DNA of 64,000 bases from Dermanyssus gallinae. Lineage: Eukaryota > Arthropoda > Arachnida > Mesostigmata > Dermanyssidae. Position 1 is the stretch's first letter. Each line of letters begins with the position of its first letter. This document shows positions 48,170 to 60,200 of the stretch, one piece after another. Location: positions 310,001 through 374,000 of the forward strand of contig QVRM01002429.1 in NCBI GenBank assembly GCA_003439945.1, written 5' to 3'. Made by a program: the position numbers and the translations under genes. The notes beneath the pieces are model-generated. The model saw only the letters and a program-made list of their open reading frames with translations. It was not told the DNA's origin and did not search any database.

Positions 48170-48780
48170 TTAGTTGACCCACACGCAGCTCAGGTTGCCC
48201 GTCCGTCGAGCCCAAGCGTTGATGCTCGGTTGTTCCTCCGATCTCACGCTACTGCGACTGCTTCTGCGTCGTCCCCATCGTCATCGTCGTCGTCGTCGTC
48301 GTCGTCATCGTCATCGTCTGGCACCACCGCTGCTGTCCAGTTACAGAAGCGGTAGTCGGCGTCGTCGCAGCAGCAGCAGCAAGCTGGCGAGGCAACTAAC
48401 GTAGCACCTGGCCAGCCACTACCTCGTGAGGTTCATGAAGACGGGGGGAAGAATGGGGTTGGATAGAGAGGGCGTCTGTTTGGCGGTCGTCTGTTTAGAG
48501 GTCGTCTGTTTAGAGGTCGTCTGTCGCTCCCTGCCTCTGTCGCTGTTGTTGTTGTCGTCATTGTCGTCGTCGTTGTCGTCGTCGATGCTGACAGCCCCCC
48601 AGTCTTACAGGCAGATGGTTTTGATGGCCTTCACCCAAGTTGTTCTCGGCGGCCTCCTGGGGAAGCGGCGGCGGCGGCCTTGTCACGCATGCACGCACTC
48701 ACACACCACGCAAGCGTTTATGGTAATTTCGGCCGTAGTTAGGAGCGCGCTGAGGTCTTGATATACGTCGACGTATACTG
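48170..48780. other. CpG-rich triplet-repeat block
   Basis: GTC/ATC runs (48275-48320), GCA run (48370-48385), GTT/GTC run (48545-48585), CGG run (48665-48680) and three near-identical repeats of ctgtttagaggtcgt (48477-48523). Compositionally like the NPC1 upstream region. It may be a promoter or 5' exon of an unidentified gene; the open frames are probably artefacts. Confidence 0.35.
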
Positions 48781-49579
48781 ACGCTGCTATTTCGACAACG
48801 CTCAGCATGTATATATGTATGTATATGTATATATGTAGATATATATATATATATATATATATATACTCTTATATATATATACTCTTATATGCGTGTGTGT
48901 ACCGGCTATGTTTGACACCCCAACTAATTGGCCAACAACAAGGGGTGTCAGCAGGCAGGTTTATTTTCGACGACGATCGCTGACTCAAACGCAACTTTGC
49001 GCGACATTACACAGTCGTATGCGTGGTTGGTAGTTAATTGCTAATGCGGCTACAGTCGCAATCTAGTCGCGAAACGATTGCTGGACAGTATCTTTCTGTT
49101 CTGTGCCACCTTTCTTACATGATCATAGAAAGCCTGGATTGTAAGGATCGTTCGCTTTGTACCTCTTTGCTTACCTTTAGCATTAAGGATGCGAATTGCG
49201 CGACATGCTCAGATGTCGCTTCATCAAGCAGTCGTTACAATAGAACTGGCGTTATTAAAATTGGCATTATAACTGTAAAGTGACTGTTCTAGTGTACAAA
49301 ATGGTGAATAGGCAACGTAAACTAACTAGGCCTTATTACGTAGGCCAAGCTGACCCGCTTTCGTCTGTCTGCGCGTTCAATTCAGACAATCGACTTTTTT
49401 TTAAAGTATTAACTGCGCGCCATGAAGCCGTTTAGTATATTATGTAGACACAAGGGCATCCACAATGCAATAAAAAAAATATATATGAAAATAAAATCTT
49501 CCACATGTTAAAAGATGTATACAGAAACAAAGCCGACGCATACAATTAGTTTGTAAAGTGAGTGAGGGTGGGTTCTAGG
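48781..49579. other. No gene recognised
   Basis: Contains TA/ATG-rich DNA and (TA)n at 48837-48866. The frame 49038-49283 (+) is unassigned. Confidence 0.5.
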
Positions 49580-49760
49580 AATGTTTGATCGTTCTTATTT
49601 TTAATGCCAGCCTCTCAGAGAGCCGGGCACCGCACAAGTGTGTGGTCGGCATTGTCCGTCTCACCCGATCTGCGTAACGCGCAGGTGTCGACACTCGCCT
49701 CGTTAATCCTTACCATGTACGTTTTGAACTGGCCGTGTCACACTATAAGACAGCTAACCG
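49580..49760 (-). pseudogene. R1-like LINE C-terminal fragment
   Basis: Minus-strand reading GQFKTYMVRINEASVDTC, then SGETDNADHTLVRCPAL, parallels the tail of the LINE at the right edge (VDICVLCDAGETDDVDHTLF, about 62260-62190). This is the C-x2-C...H...C-type tail of R1-group elements; the second Cys is lost here. The upstream part in the minus sense (49760-49960) is too degraded to read. Confidence 0.65.
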
Positions 49761-49958
49761 TGGTTGCAGTCGCACCACGCCTGCCGGTTAGAGATGAGGC
49801 CTCTGGTCCATTTCCCAATGAGCAACCTCCGAGGGTCCCCCAGATGCACAGCGACCCATTTGTCATCTCACCGGTCGATGGCCCTTTATCTATCTAGCCG
49901 TTGTAAGGTCTGTCAAGAATCTAACACTAAGCTGGTGGCTCTTGGCTCGACACTCTAC

Positions 49959-50002
49959 ATTTTTGTATAACCCTTTAATTTGCTCAGTTAAGAACGTTTT
50001 TA

Positions 50003-50062
<60 letters not shown>

Positions 50063-50078
50063 GTTATACAAAATGTAT
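49959..50078. repeat. Inverted repeat flanking (TA)n
   Basis: acatttttgtataaccctt (49959-49977) is matched in inverse by aagggttatacaaaatgta (50059-50077), enclosing about 80 bases that are mostly (TA)n. A second (TA)n follows at 50073-50093. It is a hairpin-capable unit like that at 40463-40656. Confidence 0.7.
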
Positions 50079-50453
50079 ATATATATATATATTAAATGAT
50101 ATAGCCAAACTCAGGACTATAGCTCTAAGAGCAGCGCAGAAGCGGCCCGCTTTTAGTGGCTCTATGGAACGGCCCTTCCCGTGGCTGTAAAGTCTGGATA
50201 GCGCTAAAAGGTCGAGCTTAGTGGTACGAAGGTTCAGCCAGTAGCTCTCAGCCAACATTTAACGTCCACGGAATTGCTCTCGCATTGTTTTATAAAACGG
50301 ACTCCAATAAATACAATTGTGCGACGATGTCTTCCCGGTTGCAAGGCGTGTGTCTTTCCGGCCGCATAGTGCACGTGAATGCAACACGCCAGCGAGATTG
50401 ACAATTCGGTTAACGTTCAATTATAATGTGCAGGCGCTTATACTGCGTGTATC

Positions 50454-50705
50454 GTGTTGGACCGGTTAACAAATGCTAGGAAAGCTGACTTGCATTTAAT
50501 ATACGGTCAAGCAGATGGTAACGTGAGGACCGCAAGCCGGTTGTACGCAGAGCCTGTTCCACACAGACGGATACCTGACCGGAAAATGTCTATAAGACTG
50601 CATCGCTTGGTCCGCGAAACTAGATCATTTCAACGAGAGCCTTACCATTGCTACCGAATGCGCTTATTGGCTGACGGACATTCGTTCAGGCAAGATTTGG
50701 ACTAA
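50454..50705 (+). pseudogene. DUF4817-type transposase N-terminal remnant
   Basis: Reading LDRLTNARKADLHLIYGQAD, RTASRLYAEPVPHRRIP and RLHRLVRETRSF matches the helix-turn-helix region (DUF4817) that begins many arthropod transposases: ...DMHLIYG..., AARLYAERFPNRR.P, RL...LRETGSF. It has 83 open codons and then stops, and the catalytic part is missing. The segment that would follow it in a complete protein is the type found on the minus strand at 10205-10621. Confidence 0.7.
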
Positions 50706-51271
50706 AATAAATATAGTCTGCGCTTCTGCGGATTTGTCTTGATTGAATGACTTGACTGATAAAACAAAGCGAACATAGTAGCTGCATGTATGCACTCACA
50801 TCCCATATGTCGGGACAGCCACCCTAAAATCACAACTCTGAATTTTTCTTATCTCACTTACTAAAATGAAAGGTGCATAAAAGGTGCGCGCCCGCATAAC
50901 ATTTGCTCAACCAACTGAATTCATTTTTTGTTAGCTATAAGCCATAAAATCAGCACAGTCTGCCATTACAGCTACGTCTAAGATGACAACAAAAATATAC
51001 TTTTCAACTAATCACGGTCTAAATGTGCGTGTAACACCCGGTACTGCATCTTAGGCAATTATACTTCAGAAGACCAGAAATGAGATCTTTGTTTGCCAAA
51101 GTAGAACAGTTCACGCGATTTGTACCGCTGATTGTTGCAGGTTGACGTTTCTAACTTTGTTCGGCAAGGTAGCGTTTTTTATGTGGGGCATATTTAACAA
51201 CATATCCCTATGCCAAGCACAGAACCCAAGTGCGTCTCGAATTGTGTGATCTTTTTAGTGCGTTTTATCTC

Positions 51272-51319
<48 letters not shown>

Positions 51320-52365
51320 TTTTCTTTTTATACACTTCTGACATGTTCGAACATACGAAAACACATCCAAAAATAGAACACAATACGAAAGAGCTATTCC
51401 GATAATCTAGGGGACAGGCTCATTTATCCCCGTCAGATACTCCCTGATGTTTTGCTTGGGAACTACAAACTTCCTGTAGCGTTCGAGTTTCAGGACCGGA
51501 AGTAGAACAGGTATTTTTGTTACAATAGCTCCGACCGCTAAATCGAATGCATTCTTATCATCCTTGACCTATGCCGACGACCCTTGCGAAAAACAGAACG
51601 CCTGCGGCACCGCCGGCAATAGGAGGACGGTACCTTCATCATTGGCTCTTTGCTCAGAGAATTGAGATCTATGGGTAAATACGCCCATGTCCAGCATCTC
51701 CTGGTAAGGTACGCTATCATTTTGACGATATGTTGTCATATCCGAACCTACATGTCGGTGTGCTAAAAATACAGTTTGAGTAACTTTGATGGACATATTT
51801 AAACCCATGCATTTATTCTAATGTAAGAATATACTATTGCTCACTGCCAAGTGGGAGTCCAAAACAAGATCAAATGTGTTACTCTATTGGTCCGTGAAAA
51901 ACATGCTTTATTATATACACTCGAAATATTTGTTTATGATACTATATAAAATAGTACTGCTGTAATTGGCGTTATATTTTTTTGCTAGTACTATTCGGTT
52001 AAAGTTAAAAAAACGTTTTCTGTGGACTTTCGACTCTTTGCATTCGAGACCATAGAGAGCCCAGTTAAACTTACTGCGGAATTTATTGCTAAGGTATGCA
52101 AGTGTCTCAGATTAGCCACACGCAGTGTATGTTATTAATATGTACGCATCATACTACTTTAAGTAAAGGCGTCATTTATTACATTATTTGACAACCACCT
52201 TGTGTCTAAACAGTATTGGTCTTTTTTTAGATTTACAAACTTTTATACCTATACATAATGCCAGATCACTGTATATATATACATATATATGCATAAAGCA
52301 ACATGGAGGTATAGTTATCCAGATTTGTTTAGTGTAAAGAACCGATTCTGTTTGGTCAGAAGCAC

Positions 52366-52369
<4 letters not shown>
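50706..52369. other. No gene recognised
   Basis: Contains (TA)n at 51275-51319. Overlapping minus-strand frames at 51538-51808 are unassigned. Confidence 0.5.

Positions 52370-52428
<59 letters not shown>
52370..52428. repeat. (TA)n microsatellite
   Basis: Uninterrupted TA alternation of about 59 bases. Confidence 0.95.
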
Positions 52429-52429
<1 letters not shown>

Positions 52430-52469
52430 GAAGTTTTTAGAGATAAATAGACCCATACAAACAGAAAGC

Positions 52470-52640
52470 GTTGAACATAAGAATTTTTCCAATAGAAAAG
52501 GTGACGGAAATGTCTTGTTTAGGATTGACGTGAAATCACTAATTTTTGTTTTACCGATATGACTGGCAGCACATCACTTTACAAAAAAAGAGTTCTCGAG
52601 TTAGAAACTGGATATCGGCGTCTGCGGAGTAAAATTATAC
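52470..52640. mobile_element. Foldback-family fragment (weak)
   Basis: The segment ccaatagaaaaggtgacggaaatgtcttgtttaggattgacgtgaaatcacta follows the left-arm order seen at 44340 and 9680 (gccaatagagcac, tcttgtttcggagtgagagtgag) but is diverged. Confidence 0.4.
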
Positions 52641-53789
52641 CTCGTGTGAGTAACACCAAACACAACTAGCGAAGGAGAAGTCGAACAAAAAATAATTAAA
52701 TAAATAAAAGACGAAGTCCACCGGACGCGTATCTCGAGGTATTATGCTGACCTATAGACCAGCGATATTTATTAAATGCATGCAGAGCTTCGTTTCACTG
52801 CGACATGGTACTGCTGGCGAGCTCGCTTGGACATCGCTCGGGCCGATTTCTCAATATTGACGGTGACAAGTAGTCTATCTAGAATAAACTATCCACAGAT
52901 GGAAGCGCACGGCCAATATCAGATAGCCTAGCAAACACATATGGCTTAGAATATCATTATAGCCTTGTTCAGGCAATGCTACTACATGCTTTTAAATGAA
53001 CGCATGCTGAAGGCGTGTATCAAACGATGCAATGTATCGAATATCTTAGTATTAGTTGTTTATTCCGCCTATAGCAGTATGTGTTAAATAATTACTCGCA
53101 CAAAGGCAGCTAAGTGCATAAACAAGTTTTGAACTTCAATGAAATGAATATGAATAAACCAGGTTCGCGACTTCTTTGCCTCTTAGTCTGCACGACGTGA
53201 TTATCATTTACTAAAGGTAGTAGTAGTAAAGATATAACAAAGTTGCTAAACCTTAATAGATTTTTAGCGAGGTTAAATATTTTCAGCGAGTATCGGTATT
53301 TATCTAGGCTTCAATGGGCACAATTGGCCATCGGCCAATATTCCAAACTAGTAGACTAAAAGTCTACACTACTAAAAGTAATGTAATTTGTCGTTGCCAT
53401 GCAAGCGTTAGATCCACGCGACGGTCTGCATTGAAACCAAGATGACATTTTGCGTTTTAGCTGTTTGTTTGGCTATTGACTCTTCAAACCTTCGCATTTT
53501 ATTCTCAATGAACTACTCAAATCCTACTAAAAGTACACTTATAATTATTTAGTTTATTTAACTCAGATTAGTGTTTAACTAGTTATAAGCAATCACACTA
53601 TTAGTAGCACCCATCTAGAGCTACAAAGTATCTGTTTTTTCTTTGTAAGTGTATCTTCAAGACAACAGCTTGGACATGGCTCGTAAGGTGCGTTTCTACT
53701 GTACCGAAACGTTTAAATAACCAACTTATACGAGATAATCCGCGTGCAGAACCTTACCCGAGCTAGCTATTTATGTTAACTTCTTAGGG
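52641..53789. other. No gene recognised
   Basis: AT-rich spacer. A short inverted match (agtagactaaaagtctact, near 53350-53368) is present. Confidence 0.5.
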
Positions 53790-53990
53790 CAAGCCGGAGA
53801 GAATCATCCTTTCAATCGACGACAAAAGCTGGACATTTAGCCACGGCGTTTGCAGCTCACGTAGTTTTTCACGTCTCTGTAGCCGCGAGGGGTTTCACCA
53901 GGCGAACAAATAATTCCATTGCACGAAGCGCGACAACGTATGCGGCAAATACTAAGTGGCATCGTGTCTAGCCGTCCTGTCGAAGGTTAG
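53790..53990 (+). pseudogene. LINE C-terminal fragment
   Basis: DNA tggacatttagccacggcgtttgcagctca matches 21625-21650, and the reading HCTKRDNVCGKY..ASCLAV aligns with the cysteine-rich tail at 21700-21760. A small 3' remnant of the same LINE family. Confidence 0.6.
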
Positions 53991-55786
53991 TGTGTAATCT
54001 TCACCCACCATTGCGTGTTTTATTAAGGCAGTTATCTTGTTTAGCATTTTCAGGAAACCGATACTTTGTTTTCGCTATTATGTTCGACGTTTTCGGGATC
54101 GCCGATTTCCGATTTCCTGCCTACATAGTGTCGTTAGCCAGTTTATGCAACCTGCCTACATTTTCCTATATCACATCAGCCAGACTCACCAGTCATGTGG
54201 AAGCCTTGACCGCCATCTTATGACGGGTGCCTTTTATATTTTAGTCCAAAATTGAGTCTCGAATCACGAACCGAAAATGTTCTTATACGACTAATGTTGT
54301 TGTTGTTTTTATTATTGTTATTGTTTTGACTAATTATTCCTGTCATAGTTCAAGAACAGCATTCCCCTTGTACTTCTTGAATGCCCCTTCGTACAGAGTC
54401 GGTGGTTAGGACAGATGGTTACGAAGGGAGTAGTTAACGGGACAGGCATATCTCGATACGGTTCCTAAATGTTTGTGGTGCTGCAGAAAAAATTTAACCT
54501 AAGATATGTAGGTTTATTTATGGTACCATTTTTATGCCTGCACCACAATTCAGCTAATAAGGTTTGGTAAGGAACCACGCCACAGCAAATTAACGACATG
54601 TATGTCGCTATGGAAACACCTGGTTTTATCAGCAAATGTAAGGAGTCACCCTTGAAATACTTAGTTTTTTAAGGTACTTAGGAAACCGGTGGAAGAGATC
54701 GTTTTCTAGTCAGACCATGTCACTGTCGTATAATAACGCTACATCTGTAATAAGTACCTTAGAGTAATTCCTTGTCGTGTTTTAAAACCTGTTGTGCACG
54801 CGTTTATCTTAAAAATGCGCAATTAACTAAAACGCAATAATAATAATACTATCCTTGTTTAGCCAACAGAGCGCGGCCAGTTCTAGGCGTTTACGTGCAA
54901 TCATCGGCACAGGTTTCAGGACAGACTAGGCTACTTATGTGCCTCTTATCGGGCTGCCTTTGCTGCCCTTTTTTGGCTAAATATGGGATTACCATAAGCA
55001 TTAACTAACGAGAAGGTATCCACCTTCCCCAGCGCCCAGAATACTTGCATAATAAGGGCGAAGCATCACTTAGTAAACAGTATTGAAGCCTTTCAGGCAC
55101 ACACAGTGTGCCTCTATAGCTCTACGTATATACACGTGTGCATTATCATTAGGCTGTTTTCATTGTTTTGCACGTCACACATTCTGCAATAAATATAGCG
55201 CTTTCTATATCCAATCGGTTCGGCAACAGTTGCTCTCTACTAGTAAATCAATTCGCGTTATTTATCGAGCTAGTATTATGCATGTTTGTCAAATGAATCT
55301 GCTAAAAAAACATTTGCGGGTTACACCACGATTTCTTGCTATTACCGACATGTCTCTTACAGAAGTAGAAGCAACAGTGCATGGGTACACCGCATTGCGA
55401 TCTGGAGAATGTCTCGCTAATCCCTCACAGTGGTATAATTGTCTTTTGATTCCGTGGAAGAATAAAAGCTGGATTTTGTACATGTTGCCCCTCAAACGGC
55501 TTCAACCAGGGCAGTCCCTTTTTCTTAATTCGTTGATGATATTTGCAAAGATCTTAACACATACCTCCTAAAGTGGCGGCAATACCTTGTTTAAGAGCTC
55601 GAAGGAAGAAGGGTATCCGTCTGGAGTGCTTTGGGTCTTCCTGCGTCCGTGGCCTGGGAGTGAGTGCTAAGCGAAGGCAACATGGAATATGTAGTTTTGC
55701 GTCCTGATATCTCACGTTGCAATCCAGCGGGTTCAACGTAGGATATCAGGGCGACGATATACAAAAGTATCAATCGTTAATCGACC
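53991..55786. other. No gene recognised
   Basis: The + strand frame 55083-55571 is open for 162 codons. I do not recognise it: no transmembrane pattern, known motif or splice support is visible, and its composition matches the surrounding non-coding DNA. Confidence 0.4.
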
Positions 55787-55879
55787 CTACAAAGGTATGC
55801 GCCTGCGGTCTCGTTGGTATCCAGAGCCCTGATCTTGCAGTGAAGTAGTGATCGTTTTACACACGAGGCTTTCCGGTTT

Positions 55880-56170
55880 GCCTCGCCACAGGACTGACGG
55901 CTTCTGCAAATTGACTGCATTCATGTTTCTCTTAGTAATAATGAGGTCTGTTCCGTCTAGATAGAGTACATAGCTTTTTCGTTTTTTTGGGTGGAAAATG
56001 CATTTACGCACACCCGTCGATATAATGACAGGTAGTGCGGGACTACCGTTCTGATAAAGAATAGCGACAGCGTATCGTATGTTAAAATGCTCAAAAGGCT
56101 GTGGCAAACAGTTGACCTGATGCAAGACGTAGCTGTAGAACGCGTCCCGCTGCACAGTAATTGCGCGCAA
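55880..56170 (-). pseudogene. Possible LINE reverse transcriptase fragment
   Basis: Minus-strand reading RDAFYSYVLHQVNCLPQPFE, AILYQNGSPALPVIISTGVR and YVLYLDGTDLI follows the order motif A tail, fingers and GVRQGCPLSP...LY.D.L seen in some LINE polymerases, but the key Asp and Gln residues are absent or shifted. A heavily decayed copy is the best explanation. Confidence 0.4.
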
Positions 56171-56404
56171 GAAGAATGTGAAAGCGGCACTATAGGCATT
56201 ATGAAAGCTTATACCAGTGTTTTTGCCAACGACGGTGTGTGATTGTAGCCCTGAATCAATTTGGACCGAATGTTGTCATACGAAATCCAGTCAAAATAAA
56301 TTTGCGGCAATAGTTAGAGCTACTTACCATAAGAACAGGTATCTTGTTCTGTCACGGACTAAGCTACTATGAGCTGTTCTCTAAGGCCTAGGTATATATA
56401 TATT

Positions 56405-57150
56405 ATATATAGAACGATTCCCTGGGATCTGAAAGCTGCCGAACGCCGCCGCTTATGGGGTAACCCCCAGCGCAAGAAGGACGAGGAGCGTCGGCATACA
56501 ATCGACCTCTGGCAGGAAGAATGGGCCGGCCTACAAGAGGGTGCCCCTGGCACCAGTCTCCGCGCCGTTATACCCGACATCAAGGAATGGCTAAACCGCC
56601 CGGGGGGTGAACTCACCTTCTACACGACTCAGATCCTGACAGGGCATGGCGACTTCCAGTCCTACCTGTTCAGGATCGAGAAGGCTCCCAGTCCTAAATG
56701 CATCCACTGCGGCGACGGACCGGAAGACACTTCAGACCACACGGCACTGAAGTGTCCAGCATGGGCGGAGCAGCGCGTACCTCTACTGCTCCTAATGAAC
56801 ACACCGGATTTTAACCTACGCGACGTCTGCAAAAAAATGACGGAAACGCTTTTAAACTGGAACACCACAGCCGGAGTCTTCAGAGCCATTCTACAGAAGA
56901 AAACGAGCGCCAACTACCTACGGCGCCCCCCCCTCCCCGTGGCTCCCGGGGAACACACCCGCCAGGAGTAGAAGACTCGCCCCCCCTGACTGTTTGATGA
57001 TATGCGCAACGCAGTTTCCAGTCAGTGTGGGGGACGGGGACATGACTGGTTTTTAGTGGGTTGGAGCCCCACACTACCGGCCCGCATCTGCAGGGAGCTC
57101 CCCTGCCGCGGTGCCCGCGTGTGCAACCGCATTTCCCAGTTAGTCCTCTA

Positions 57151-57168
<18 letters not shown>
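56405..57168 (+). pseudogene. R1-like LINE, 5'-truncated C-terminal end with poly(A)
   Basis: An open frame (to a stop at 56969) reads IDLWQEEWAGLQEGAPGTSL, ELTFYTTQILTGHGDFQSYL and CIHCGDGPEDTSDHTALKC, the C-x2-C-x8-H-x4-C tail of R1-group LINEs. About 180 bases of 3' UTR and an A-run of about 17 follow (57152-57168). The UTR segment ggtttttagtgggttggagc... (57049-57079) recurs in inverse at the 3' end of the element at 61864-64000, so both belong to one family. The absence of stops over nearly 190 codons suggests a fairly recent insertion. Confidence 0.85.

Positions 57169-57169
<1 letters not shown>

Positions 57170-57220
<51 letters not shown>
57170..57220. repeat. (TA)n microsatellite after a LINE poly(A)
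   Basis: TA alternation beginning directly after the A-run of the R1-like LINE end. Confidence 0.95.
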
Positions 57221-57225
<5 letters not shown>

Positions 57226-60200
57226 TACGTAGCCCCAGCCTAGCGTATAAAATCATCAAAGCAAGAAGATGCAAAAAAATACGTCAAAGATATGCTCTCA
57301 CTGACAGACGGGAACAGTAGCAGCTGCCTGGAATCTTCATGCCATGAGTCACGGGTTCAATCAACGGGTAGATGCTGAGCGCTGTTTGCGGAAAAAACAA
57401 CTGGTTAGTTATTTAGCTAACCCCGATACTGCAATACACTTCAAAAGCAAGCGTGGCTCAGCGGATATGTGCAATTCCTTTACCCAGCTTTTCAAGAGTC
57501 TCGTGGTCCAATTGGAAGTGTGCTGGTTATTTTCCCTTCGAATCAACGGGTGCTACTATTGGGTGTGCACGCTAGTTATCTTGCCTCAAACTAAAGGGTG
57601 CCACTAGCGGTTGGGACACCGTGTATAATTTAACGCTAATTTCTACGCTTGGCGGCGCTAATTAGTATATCTTCTTTGAATTGTTTTTTATTGTAGATTA
57701 ACACTAGGTATCTTAGCCTGGTTTATACATCTTTTAATTGAAGCAAATACTGTAATTGACGTAAGTCAGATACTAGCAGAAAAATCCACATGTTGCACCG
57801 TGATGAAGGCTGGTCGCCGCTAGTCTTTTTTTTCTGCAAGCGGAAGTCTTCTTCCAGGATCTGCAGTTACTATTGGATGGTGTCATCGTTAAATATAATC
57901 AACGCACAGAGTTTGCTGCTTGTAGACTAACCAACAGGACAGAGTAACGCGGCGGCAGGTGTGCCTACCGTGGCCTGTCTTTCTCTAATGTTATCATATG
58001 GGGGATTCAGCGATAAGTAAGTAAATTAGAAGATGAAGTAATGGCTGGAGCAAGTGACGCAATACGTTTTGTGCTTGGATATAAAGCATTGCACGGCACG
58101 AGAGAGGGTGATATTTCGGAAGGATCATTAGCAGATCCAAATAAAGTAGCTGCACTGGAGTAGGAGAACGAAGAAAACGTGTGCCCGGAGCTGCTTGCTT
58201 CCACTGCACTGTAGATGCCACCTGCAGGATCCCACTTATTTTAATAATAGTTAAAATATGAAATACAATTGGCCCAGTAAAACAGTCTGCTGCCACGACG
58301 TCTTCTCGATGAAAGTCGTCGATTATAAGCTAAGGTGCATCTTAGATGAGATCATAGACTCGTTGACAAAATAAAGTAGTTTCGACAAGAAGAAGTTAAG
58401 TTCTAAAGAATTAAATCGATTACATTCTTTATTTTTTTGCTGGAGGTGCTCTATAAATATTATGCACGTACACTTGCTGATCTTCTAATGCGTCAAACTT
58501 CGGCGCCAGTCGCGTCGGGTTTGTCTATGCGCCTTCCTCTTTTTAGCGTTGTAGCTTACGACGTCCTCGATAAATGCCTCCAGATTAATACCGAGGTTCT
58601 GTGGATTTAGACGGTTTTTGGATTCTTTTGCTCTTCGAAAGGTGTTTTAATGACAAGCGTGTGAGAAAGTCATACACAGTAGCCTTTTCTCACCTATCTC
58701 AATACAGTGACGTGCCTTGGTTTCCATCACTGCTTTATTCAATTCTGTAAGGAGCCTTAAACGCGGCAGTGCCGGCAGAACGAAACGCAGCAATTTTAAA
58801 ATCTGATAATACAACGCTGCCAAGGGCAGCTCTGAAGTTTGCTCAGGAATTAAACTTTTTTGAGCACAACGATGTGCATAAACGCGCAGAGTAGATGTGT
58901 GAGTGGAAATAAAGTTATGCTTGAACCGAAAGAGCAGCATGGCGACAAATTTCCCGTACACGAAGGAGGTTAATTTGCATATACGAAGGTGAGGCCATGC
59001 GGCCTCGTACATGTTTTTCTTTTGCAGGGCGCCCCGAAAGCAGGAGGGAGGGGAATCAATCTATCCATTGTAGGGAAGCGCCTACTTCCCACGGGGCGTC
59101 GCTGTTGTTGCGGTTGCTGTTGTTATTGCTAATGGCAAGGCCACTTAATAAACTTCGTTTATAACAATTACACCTCTAATGGAAATTAATGAAAGCTGAA
59201 GTCAAATGAGGTTAGGGACGTTGTTTAGAGTGAATTTGTTCACCCATCGGATGGCACAACTGCCTTCAACTTGCACGGGTGAACGGACGCACTTCGCCAT
59301 CTTCTCACCGAAAAATCTTCGTAACGTTCGCTCGTTTGCGAACAAATCATGTGTTCACACGTTAGTTATACTCCTGCAGGTGTAGGTATTCAGTTTGAAA
59401 GCTCACGTTGGTCAATGTGCTTGTACTGCCCCAAATTATATTAACATCAGTAGACAATTATCTTGCGATATACTCAACAATGAAGGACAAATTATTGTAT
59501 TTTTGCTTTTAAGAGTGTGACCGCTCTGAAAATGTAATGCACTTTTCATTGAAAACATTCGACTTTGTTTGTCGTAAAATTAATACTATTCGTATTTCGA
59601 AATTCGTAAACTTACTAAAATGATAAACAAAGTTAACTAGTCATAAAGAAAACCAAACATAAATTAACATAGCACGTAAAGCATTTGCACTGTTAGCAAT
59701 AGATACAAACTTGAAGCCCCTGCTATACTGGGGAGCATTTTTGATGACCTAGAGAACTTTACGTTTAGTTTAAGACTTCGCTCCTGTATCACGTGCATGC
59801 GTTGACGTCAAGCATGACTAACTCTAACGTCAACCTAACGGTAGATGATAGAACATGATCTGCCATCACACACTTACAGTAACTAAACACTTCCATAATT
59901 TTTTTATTTGTATTCAATATGTTTAAAAAGTTAAGCACTTACATAAATGTGGAGAACATTGGTATAGATAATGTAACTCGAATTGTGTACTTTAATCATT
60001 CAAATAATGTTAGTCGCGGGACCTGAAGGTGTTAATACTTTACATCAATGTTATCAGTATTCACGCTTAAATCAAGAATTAAGCAGATTCTATTGATACG
60101 TGTGTTAGATATATATCAAAACCGAAATTTAGCGTTGTTTGTATCCTTTGTTATCATGGTTGCAACATATAATTTAAGCCTTCTTACCGAATAGTCATGA

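Noticed and set aside
55083..55571. 162-codon open frame on the + strand
   Set aside because: No recognisable motif, and composition like the surrounding non-coding DNA. An open frame of this length can arise by chance in 64 kb of six-frame reading.
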